The notes beneath the pieces are model-generated. The model saw only the letters and a list, made by a program, of their open reading frames with translations, had not been told where the DNA came from and did not search any database. This document shows, in pieces, positions 40,543 through 46,481 of a DNA stretch of 46,481 bases; positions within the stretch are counted from its first letter, which is position 1, and each line of letters begins with the position of its first letter. A program made the position numbers and the translations under genes. Source of the stretch: Pseudomonadota bacterium (GTDB lineage: Bacteria > Desulfobacterota > Syntrophia > Syntrophales > UBA8958); assembly GCA_030057915.1 (NCBI GenBank), contig JASGUC010000007.1, forward strand, positions 1 through 46,481, read 5' to 3'.

Positions 40543-42525
40543 ATGATGAAGTCCGTCCGTATTCAGTTGCTGATCCTTGTTTTTGCAGTCGCTCTCCCCG
40601 CCCTCGGCATTATCGTTTACTCCGGTTATGAACGTCAACGCCACGACGTGGAAACGACAAAAGCGAACGCCCTGATCATGGCGCAGGGGCTGGGAAATGA
40701 CCATGAAAACGACGTGGAAACCACACGCAGATTTCTCAGGACCCTTGCCAGATTGCCTGTCCTGCAGAGCCGGGACGCCGCTGCCTGCAACAAGCTGTTT
40801 CGTGAACTGCTCCGGGACAACCCTCAGTACACCACCATCTACGCGGCGGATCGTTACGGAAGAATGTATGCCAACGCACTTCCCTTCAGCAGCATCAGTA
40901 TAAAGCAAAGCAACTACTTTCAGGAAGCGGTGCGGACAAAATCCTTTTCCGCCGGAAATTACTTCATCGGAAAAATAACAGGAAGGGCGGTACAGCCCTT
41001 TGCCTTCCCGGTAACGGATTCCGGCGGACGGGTGACCGGCGTGGTTGCCGTCAGTCTCGATCTCGAAAAATACGGAAGGGGCTTTGAGAAAATCACACAA
41101 CTACCCAAAGGATCCACGCTGAACCTGCTGGACCGCAACTATACACGACTCTACCGGTATCCGGATAACGAGAAATATGTAGGCCAAGCCGATTTGCCCG
41201 AGATGATAAGGGAGTTGTCGAAGGGTCCGCGGGAAGGGGTTTTCACCGCCGTGGGAGTCGATGGGACCAGGCGTATTTTCGCTTACCGGCAGTTTTTCCT
41301 GGAAGGCGACTCTTCGCCCTACGTCTATCTGCGCATCGGCATCCCCGAGGAGCAGGCGCTTGCTTTCGCCAGAAAATGTTTTCTCCGCAACCTGGTACTG
41401 GTGATGGTTTCCCTGGTGGTCGCCGTTTTGACGGCCTGGCTGCTGGCACACCTCCTGATTGTCAGAAGATTGGATCGTCTGGTCGATGCCTCCATGAAGG
41501 TGGGACAGGGTGATTTTTCGACACGCACGGGCCTTGACCACGAGGGAGGCGAGCTGGGACAGCTTGCCCGTTCCTTCGATGAAATGGCCCAATCCCTGGA
41601 GAAAAAGGAACGGGACCGCAGGCAGGCCGTGGAAGCGCTTCGTGAGTCGGAAATCAAGTTCAAGAGCTACGCGGAACAGGCATTTGTAGGCGTATATCTC
41701 TTGCAGGACGAGGTCTTCAAATACGTCAATCCCAAATTTGCCGAGATGTTCGGTTACACAGTTGAGGAATGCCTGAAAGACATGTCTTTTAAAACCCTGG
41801 TCTATACGGAGGATCTGGCCAACGTCACGGAACAGATCGGAAAGCGCACAGCGGGTAATGAAGCCGATTTTGTTCATTACTCCTTTCGGGGCGTGAAGAA
41901 GAACGGGCAAATATTTGATGTTGAAGTTTACGGATCCTCCAGCATTCATGAGGGAAGAATTGCGGCTGCCGGGACGATCCTGGACATCACCGAACGCAAG
42001 CGTGCCGAGGAAGAAATAAAACGCCTGGCGACGCACGATGCGTTGACGGATCTGCCCACGATGAGGCTGGCCAGGGATCGTTTGAAACTGGCGATTAGCC
42101 TGGCGCGGCGGAATCAAACAATGCTGGCCGTAATGTTTATCGATCTTGACGACTTCAAAAAGGTGAATGATACTCTGGGCCATGATGCCGGGGATTATGT
42201 TCTTAAGCAAGTAGCCGGCCGTATGCTTGGCTGCGTGCGCTCAAGCGATACGGTCGCCCGTGTCGGGGGGGATGAGTTTCTGATCATTGCCAATGATGTT
42301 CATATTCCCAAAATTGCCGAACAGATTGCCGGAAAGGTAATCAAGAGTGTGTCCAGTCCCATTGCTTTCAATGGAGGACAGGCATCTGTGGGTACAAGCA
42401 TCGGGATAGCTCTTTATCCCAACGACAGTCAGGATATTGACCACCTGATCAAACAGGCTGATGAGGCAATGTATCGAGCCAAGAACTCCGGCAAGAATAG
42501 TTGCCGCTTCGTAAATAACGGGTAG
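40543..42525 (+). CDS. Membrane diguanylate cyclase with Cache, HAMP, PAS and GGDEF domains
   Basis: 660 residues. Membrane helix 1 is at about 8-27 and helix 2 at about 283-307; between them lies a periplasmic dCache-like sensor. HAMP follows (about 308-360: RRLDRLVDASMKVGQGDFSTR), then PAS (about 370-485, closing with TILDITERKRAEEEIKRL), then GGDEF (about 496-658). The active site RVGGDEF (575-579) is intact and the inhibitory I-site RSSD (566-569) sits five residues upstream, so c-di-GMP synthesis with product inhibition is expected. No EAL domain. It may respond to a small extracellular ligand. ATG 40543 follows GCGGAGGC at some distance. Confidence 0.93.
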   Translation: MMKSVRIQLLILVFAVALPALGIIVYSGYERQRHDVETTKANALIMAQGLGNDHENDVETTRRFLRTLARLPVLQSRDAAACNKLFRELLRDNPQYTTIYAADRYGRMYANALPFSSISIKQSNYFQEAVRTKSFSAGNYFIGKITGRAVQPFAFPVTDSGGRVTGVVAVSLDLEKYGRGFEKITQLPKGSTLNLLDRNYTRLYRYPDNEKYVGQADLPEMIRELSKGPREGVFTAVGVDGTRRIFAYRQFFLEGDSSPYVYLRIGIPEEQALAFARKCFLRNLVLVMVSLVVAVLTAWLLAHLLIVRRLDRLVDASMKVGQGDFSTRTGLDHEGGELGQLARSFDEMAQSLEKKERDRRQAVEALRESEIKFKSYAEQAFVGVYLLQDEVFKYVNPKFAEMFGYTVEECLKDMSFKTLVYTEDLANVTEQIGKRTAGNEADFVHYSFRGVKKNGQIFDVEVYGSSSIHEGRIAAAGTILDITERKRAEEEIKRLATHDALTDLPTMRLARDRLKLAISLARRNQTMLAVMFIDLDDFKKVNDTLGHDAGDYVLKQVAGRMLGCVRSSDTVARVGGDEFLIIANDVHIPKIAEQIAGKVIKSVSSPIAFNGGQASVGTSIGIALYPNDSQDIDHLIKQADEAMYRAKNSGKNSCRFVNNG

Positions 42526-42545
42526 AGGTGATCTGTGGAAATGAC

Positions 42546-42587
42546 AACCTAAAATTGACCACCTGTGATAACCCAATTTTGACCACC
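42546..42587 (+). repeat. Paired IS-end-like repeats (IS21-type relic)
   Basis: AACCTAAAATTGACCACC (42546-42563) and AACCCAATTTTGACCACC (42570-42587) are near-identical direct repeats with a 24-base period, ending GACCACCCC. Such repeated TTGACCACC blocks resemble the multiple repeats at IS21-family ends. No istA/istB gene is present, so this would be an orphan end. Assignment is from memory and uncertain. Nothing else is seen in 42526-42744. Confidence 0.35.
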
Positions 42588-42744
42588 CCTGGGCAAAGTT
42601 AAATATCCATTAAGGCGAAGATTTATCATCTTGCTCTTTCCAGTCTTCCGCCGGATCGCACCAGATGATAAACGGGGCCGGTTCGATCGGTTTAGATAAA
42701 ACGCATTGGATTTGTTCAAGCAGCCAGTTTTTTTGAATTTCCCT

Positions 42745-43200
42745 TCACAGAGGAACCTCGTTCAAGCCCATGATTTCAATCCACTGGTCGTATTTTTTGA
42801 AATCATCCAGGTTATGGGTCAGCAACCGCTTCACGCCATGAGCCAGCATTACCGCGACTATATTGGCATCATGAATTTGTTTTCCCCCGACAGCGCAGTT
42901 CTCCATGATCGTTTGTGATTTAGCGACAGTTTCGCTGTTTTCATCCAGCAGTATGAATGCTTCAATGAATTTTCGTACATTGTGGAGAGCTGCGACTCGC
43001 ACGGGATCATCTGGCGGCAGTCCACGAGTCAGTACGACAAGATATTCACGAACAATTTGTGGACTGATGGCAAAATCAATCCCGTCTGTCATTAATTGCT
43101 TCAACGTGTCGAGTGATTTTGCCTGGAAGGGCGATTCGCCATCCGTGGCGTAGGCGAGAATATTCGTATCTATGAAAATGGTTTCAGCGTCCATCGTCAT
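42745..43200 (-). CDS. PIN-domain protein, probable VapC-type toxin
   Basis: 151 residues from ATG 43200, which has GAGGAGATC just upstream. The acidic PIN residues are Asp11 (IFIDTNILAYA), Glu52 (IVREYLVVL), Asp111 (KQIHDANIVAV) and Asp132 (HNLDDFKKY), so nuclease activity is expected. It overlaps the preceding small gene by 17 bases, the usual antitoxin-toxin layout. The frame can be extended upstream to 43251, but that part belongs to the antitoxin. Confidence 0.88.
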   Translation of the reverse strand: MTMDAETIFIDTNILAYATDGESPFQAKSLDTLKQLMTDGIDFAISPQIVREYLVVLTRGLPPDDPVRVAALHNVRKFIEAFILLDENSETVAKSQTIMENCAVGGKQIHDANIVAVMLAHGVKRLLTHNLDDFKKYDQWIEIMGLNEVPL

Positions 43201-43429
43201 TGTAGATCTCCTCTCGGCGAAATGTAGAATTCTTTGGCCACCCTTGCACATGAATCATTTTTAAATCCAAGAGCCGCTTCTTTTCTTTCCTTTGCTGATT
43301 GCCTTCAAGAATAGCGGTTTCATCGGTAATTATCAAAATTTTATGGACACCGGGTTTCAACATTTTTTCCGTATTTACAACGGCGGATCCATCCGGGGAC
43401 ACTTTTATTACTGCTTCAACTGCTCTCAT
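43184..43429 (-). CDS. Putative antitoxin paired with the PIN toxin
   Basis: 81 residues. The N-terminal MRAVEAVIKVSPDGSAVVN and KPGVHKILIITDE form a beta-rich module seen in small antitoxins encoded just before PIN toxins. The C-terminal KKRLLDLKMIHVQGWPKNSTFRREEIYNDDGR would contact the toxin; the W-x6-RREEIY ending is common in such partners. A perfect GGAGGTGAAG ribosome site overlaps the end of an upstream 20-codon frame. Confidence 0.8.
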   Translation of the reverse strand: MRAVEAVIKVSPDGSAVVNTEKMLKPGVHKILIITDETAILEGNQQRKEKKRLLDLKMIHVQGWPKNSTFRREEIYNDDGR

Positions 43430-43440
43430 AACTTCACCTC

Positions 43441-43503
43441 CTATTCATTCGCCTGCTGCAACCTGTGCCGGGCCAGTAATTTCTTCTTCTCATCCGCGCT
43501 CAT
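43441..43503 (-). CDS. 20-codon frame, possible truncated HEPN leader
   Basis: ATG 43503 with an AAGGAG site seven bases upstream opens a 20-residue frame ending TAG 43441; the antitoxin ribosome site begins right after the stop. The sequence (MSADEKKKLLARHRLQQANE) resembles the start of HEPN-domain proteins (a basic helix with ARxRLxQAxE) cut short by a stop. It could be a relic or a translated leader for the antitoxin. Too short to be sure. Confidence 0.4.
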   Translation of the reverse strand: MSADEKKKLLARHRLQQANE

Positions 43504-43963
43504 ATCGGCACTCCTTCCTGCTGGGTGACTTTAAAAATCGGGGATTCGGACATCGGGCCATCCTCTCTGTTAGATTACACCCACCAGCCCGGTTTGAGCA
43601 GCTTCCCCTGGCGACACCATCGCCGTTCGTCATCGCGCCAGGCGGCCCGGTCGGCGATGGCCTTGTCCACATCCTTGCCCGCCAGGACATCCGCCGTCAA
43701 TAGGCCGGTCTTTTGTAACTTTCTCCATTTTTTTCTCGCAACAAATAGACCGGAGGGGGGGCTTCAACCCTCGTCGCGGCGAACCTATGCCGGCGCGCCG
43801 GCATAGGTAAAGTACCTGAAATCATAGGTGGAATCGACGACGGTCAAAAAGTTTTGCCTCCGGAAATCACCCCCTATTTCCCCCTGCGGCGCCCCCGCCT
43901 ACAAAGGTCTCTACTCGATATCGAAATCGAAATAGGTATCCGGGAAGGGCTCCTCCTTGGAAA
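43504..43963. other. Decayed DNA between the toxin pair and the family II element
   Basis: No intact gene. On the minus strand a frame ending TAA at 43575-43577 reads ARKKWRKLQKTGLLTADV, then KAIADRAAWRDDERRW, then LLKPGWWV; it has no start and looks like the C-terminal fragment of an unidentified protein. A second minus-strand end, EEPFPDTYFDFDIE then TAG at about 43916, was separated from its upstream codons by the element at 43974-44077. Confidence 0.4.
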
Positions 43964-44087
43964 GCTTTGCGCTCACGGCAAATGTGTTCTATCTCTAAGT
44001 GGCTGAAAACAGGAGGGGCCTCAGTTTTAGTCGCTTATTCAAGATCAACTACTTGGATTGAGAACAAATTTGCCCTGGTTTTGCGCT
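43964..44087 (-). repeat. Family II miniature element with 10-bp target duplication (copy C)
   Basis: The 104-bp element (43974-44077) reads on the minus strand from CAGGGCAAATTTGTTCT to AGAACACATTTGCCGTG. The flanks are GCTTTGCGCT (43964-43973) and GTTTTGCGCT (44078-44087), a 10-bp duplication with one mismatch. Removing one copy joins an upstream minus-strand ATG frame to EEPFPDTYFDFDIE, so the insertion split a small frame. 44088-44187 holds only the region before the PilT-like gene. Confidence 0.8.
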
Positions 44088-44187
44088 GGCCACTATTGAC
44101 TTTTGGAGCATCATGGTTTAAAAAATCAAGGCTTTCTTATAGTAGGCAATTGTCTGCGAGGTCCATCCTTCAGAGGCGCATCTGCAA

Positions 44188-45459
44188 ATGAAGAAGTTCA
44201 ACGACATCATCCTGACCGGAGTCAAGGAGGGGTTTTCCGACATCCATATGACGGGGAATCAACCGCTGGTATATCGTCATAATGGCGTCATCCGCACCGA
44301 CCGGTCCATCCGCTGGACATATCAGGAAATCGATCAAATTGTCTCCTCCCTGCTGAACCCTTTCAACATGCAGATCCTGCGGAAGCGCTGGTCCGTCGAT
44401 TTTTCCATCTCGATCCAGCATGCACGGGTGAGGATAAACGTCTTCAACACCACCACCGGATTGAGCCTTTCGATTCGTCTTCTCCCCGGCCTGGTCCCCA
44501 CTATCGACTTGTTGAACCTGCACCCTTCCCTGGGGCAGATCGGTGAACTCAAATCCGGCCTGGTCCTGATCTGCGGAACCACGGGCAGTGGAAAGACGAC
44601 CACCATTGCCGCCATAATCGAGGAGATCAACCGCTCCCGTTCCGCCCATGTCGTCACCATCGAAGATCCCGTGGAATTCCGTTTTGTCTCGAAACAGTCC
44701 TTCATCCAGCAGCGCGAGGTGGGCGCCCACGTTTCCAGTTTCCGGCAGGGGCTCCTCGACGTCCTCCGGCAGGACCCGGACGTGATCTTCGTGGGAGAGC
44801 TTCGGGAACCGGAAACGATCCGTCTGACCCTCAGCGCCGCCGAGTCCGGTCATCTGGTAATCGCCTCCATTCATGCCGCCCAGGTGGAAGACGCCATCTA
44901 CAGGATCTGCAACTCCTTCCCCCTGGATGCCCAGGACGAGATACGGTTTCAGCTTGCCTCTTCCCTGGCCTGGGTAGTGGTTCAGCAGCTCCTGTACATA
45001 GAACGTCTCCGCTTCCGGGTTCCGGTTCTCTCCATTTTGCGGGGCGTCCAGTCCGTGAAGGGACTCATCCGGGAGAATCGTCTCCCCCAGTTGGAAAATG
45101 CCATGCATACTGGCAGGACGGAGGGCATGTTTACCCGGGAGCGGTATATGAACGAATTCGTGAATCTCAAGAAGGGATTCGTTTTGCCCAGCCAGAGCTT
45201 TCGCCCGGCGCCGGAGGCGTTTGCCGACGAGGAATATGCCTCCCCCCTCATCGGCCGGGCGGATTACGGAGTCGCCGCCTCTGCGGCCCCTTCCTCGGCC
45301 CCTTCGGTCCCGTCGCGGTCTGCCTTGGCCCCCGCAGGAGAGACGGGCCGAGTGACCTTCGATCAGGCGCCGCTACGGGGATTTTCGGACGACGAATCCC
45401 ATTATGTCATCGACGAGGGGGAAAGACTGGAAGACATCATCGCCCAGTTGGACAAGTAG
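44188..45459 (+). CDS. PilT/PilU-like type IV pilus retraction ATPase
   Basis: 423 residues. Secretion-type ATPase with an N-terminal domain (SDIHMTGNQPLVYRHNGVI), Walker A CGTTGSGKTTT (129-139), Asp box IEDPVEF, Walker B-like DVIFVGELREPETIRLTLSAAESGH and the His box HLVIASIHAAQVEDAIYRI. These match PilT/PilU, which depolymerise pili. The usual C-terminal AIRNLIRE is replaced by SVKGLIRENRLPQLENAMHTG, and an alanine/serine/proline-rich tail of about 80 residues follows (from about 340), so it may be a divergent PilU-like member. No pilin or assembly gene is in the window. The stop codon is overlapped by the target duplication of a family I element. Confidence 0.88.
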   Translation: MKKFNDIILTGVKEGFSDIHMTGNQPLVYRHNGVIRTDRSIRWTYQEIDQIVSSLLNPFNMQILRKRWSVDFSISIQHARVRINVFNTTTGLSLSIRLLPGLVPTIDLLNLHPSLGQIGELKSGLVLICGTTGSGKTTTIAAIIEEINRSRSAHVVTIEDPVEFRFVSKQSFIQQREVGAHVSSFRQGLLDVLRQDPDVIFVGELREPETIRLTLSAAESGHLVIASIHAAQVEDAIYRICNSFPLDAQDEIRFQLASSLAWVVVQQLLYIERLRFRVPVLSILRGVQSVKGLIRENRLPQLENAMHTGRTEGMFTRERYMNEFVNLKKGFVLPSQSFRPAPEAFADEEYASPLIGRADYGVAASAAPSSAPSVPSRSALAPAGETGRVTFDQAPLRGFSDDESHYVIDEGERLEDIIAQLDK

Positions 45460-45653
45460 AGACCCTTGAAAAATGTCATTTCGAGGAGCGCGAGCGACGA
45501 GAAATCTTAATCGAGGAGTGCGAGCCTACCCAGATGTCATTTCGAAGGAGCGAAGCGACTGAGAAATCCTAAGATCCCTCATGGCATTCGGGACATGGAT
45601 TTCTCCCTTCGGTCGAAATGACAAAAATGGCGCTTATTCAAAGCTCTCAAGTA
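45454..45653 (+). repeat. Composite family I element with 5-bp target duplication
   Basis: The 190-bp element (45459-45648) begins GAGACCCTTGAAAAATGTC and ends with the inverse of GAGAGCTTTGAATAAG. Exact direct repeats AAGTA flank it at 45454-45458 and 45649-45653. Inside is a second palindromic repeat bounded by TGTCATTTCGA and TCGAAATGACA with copies of GAGCGCGAGCGAC / GAGCGAAGCGACTGAGAAATC. The left duplication covers most of the PilT-like stop codon, so the insertion kept the reading frame end intact. Confidence 0.85.
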
Positions 45654-45933
45654 GGATATCGTTTTGCCGCGGCCAGGATTTCCCGCACCGCTCATTCCCG
45701 GATTCCCGCCCCTGCCGTTTCACAAGAAAATGCCTTCGCATGTCATTGACTCCATTGAAGTAACCGATCACAGGGGTCTGTAGGCATGTGAGAAAAAGTT
45801 TCAAGGTGCTGAAGATTTTGCTGACGACGTGCGGCGGATTGTTGTACAGGTCATGCCCAGCGAGGTGAGGAGTCTGGATGGGCATGGTCGGATATATGAG
45901 TTACGCCCATGTAGCGTGCGGCTTCGAGAGCGC
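45654..45933. other. Non-coding gap after the composite repeat
   Basis: A minus-strand frame of 83 codons (45634-45885) reads HLAGHDLYNNPPHVVSKIF, then LFLTCLQTPVIGYFNG, but begins outside any known family and runs into the repeat element. I do not call it a gene; it could be a transposase fragment. No other feature is seen. Confidence 0.3.
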
Positions 45934-46240
45934 GATGCCGTCATGAGCGTTTCATCTGAAAATGCGCTTATGAATGATTGATTTATTGTGGTTCTTCTCG
46001 GAGATCATTTTGTGAACATCAATCCTCGCTTTCATCCTCCTTGGTGACGTAACACCGTCATCTGTCATGAGCGTTTCATCTGAAAATACTCTTCCGAACA
46101 CTTGATTTCATGCGCCAAGCCATTTCCTCTCCCTTCAAGGAGGAGCTTTGAAGGGAGAGTGGCCCCGCATTTTGTGAACATTAAGCTTCGCCTTCATCAC
46201 CCTTCGTGACTGGAGACCGTCGTCGTGGGGGTTTCACCAT
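45934..46240 (+). repeat. Three diverged units of the hairpin-bearing dispersed repeat
   Basis: ATGAGCGTTTCATCTGAAAA occurs at 45943 and 46068, with a weaker unit at 46184-46240. TTTTGTGAACAT precedes two of the CTTTCATC/CTTCATC cores. A 12-bp perfect hairpin, CTCTCCCTTCAA (46127-46138) with TTGAAGGGAGAG (46148-46159), sits where the first array has its own 9-bp hairpin of different sequence (29381-29409). From 46241 to the end I see only AT-rich DNA and the inverted 19-mer at 46355-46373 shared with 139-157. Confidence 0.6.
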
Positions 46241-46481
46241 CAAAAGCAACTCTGTCTATCGATGCGCCAACCTCTGTCCAGCGGGACTGTTGGCGCAAGA
46301 TTGGCGTTTGCAGGCGGCGGGATTGCTGATTATATTTTTGCATAAACTTACAATCTTGAGAGTCCAAAGTTTTTGGCTTGTAACGTAACAAGCTTTGAAT
46401 AACGTGCGTTTGTTAAATAGTCAACGGTGATATGCGTTGCAGTATAGGGCGGTAAAGATTATCAAAAAATATTTAATGTAA

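Noticed and set aside
45634..45885. 83-codon minus-strand frame after the PilT-like gene
   Set aside because: Runs into the composite repeat and matches no family I know; possibly a transposase scrap but unsupported.

Overview
The window is a GC-rich bacterial chromosome segment. Gene content and order suggest a Desulfobacterota (former Deltaproteobacteria) anaerobe, possibly near Syntrophales. This is an inference from the house-keeping blocks, the double-domain ThyX, the deoxyhypusine-synthase-like protein and the dense small repeats; no rRNA is present to confirm it.

Layout. 1-1150: accessory DNA with a tRNA-Ala(CGC), two small repeat elements and the decayed end of a DNA methyltransferase gene. 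1171-2190 (-): deoxyhypusine-synthase-like protein. 2268-10580 (+): exonuclease VII and isoprenoid block xseA, xseB, ispA, dxs, tlyA, ispH fused to a UbiA-like domain, a lipoprotein and a Nfu-type Fe-S protein, followed by a short 2[4Fe-4S] ferredoxin. Most junctions in this block overlap or touch. 10980-15564 (+): tmk, holB, ricT/PSP1, metG. 15641-18808 (-): fructose-bisphosphate aldolase, fructose-1,6-bisphosphatase (gluconeogenesis) and fabG, then a HEARO/IS605-like RNA remnant. 19333-22771 (-): a complete biotin uptake and control operon, birA-bioY-bioM-bioN, with a recognisable BirA operator. 22768-26836 (-): AmpG-like permease, a class-I glutamine amidotransferase with a large low-complexity insertion, and a tandem ThyX. 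27269-28594 (+): der. 28595-29563 is repeat-rich DNA. 29564-34440 (+): complete branched-chain amino acid ABC transporter livJHMGF. 34761-38460 (+): a cupin, a histidine-kinase-like ATPase fused to GNAT, and an amidohydrolase. 38461-44187 is an accessory stretch with two toxin-antitoxin pairs, a bacterial PARG, a diguanylate cyclase and IS relics. 44188-45459: a PilT-like ATPase, followed by about 1 kb of repeats to the window end.

The most unusual content is a set of small non-autonomous mobile elements that can be delimited from sequence alone. Family I (about 132 bp, ends GAGACCYTTGAAAA) has exact 5-bp target duplications at three loci. It sits between xseA and xseB, at the stop codon of holB, between the BirA operator and birA, and at the stop codon of the PilT-like gene. 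Family II (104 bp) has 10-bp duplications at two loci. A third family (214 bp, 16-bp perfect inverted ends) abuts the methyltransferase relic. A fourth, unclassified repeat near 29.3 kb and 46 kb carries hairpins whose stems differ in sequence but remain paired. Among proteins, the IspH-UbiA fusion, the ATPase-GNAT fusion and the double ThyX stand out. I saw no CRISPR array, prophage or complete insertion sequence.
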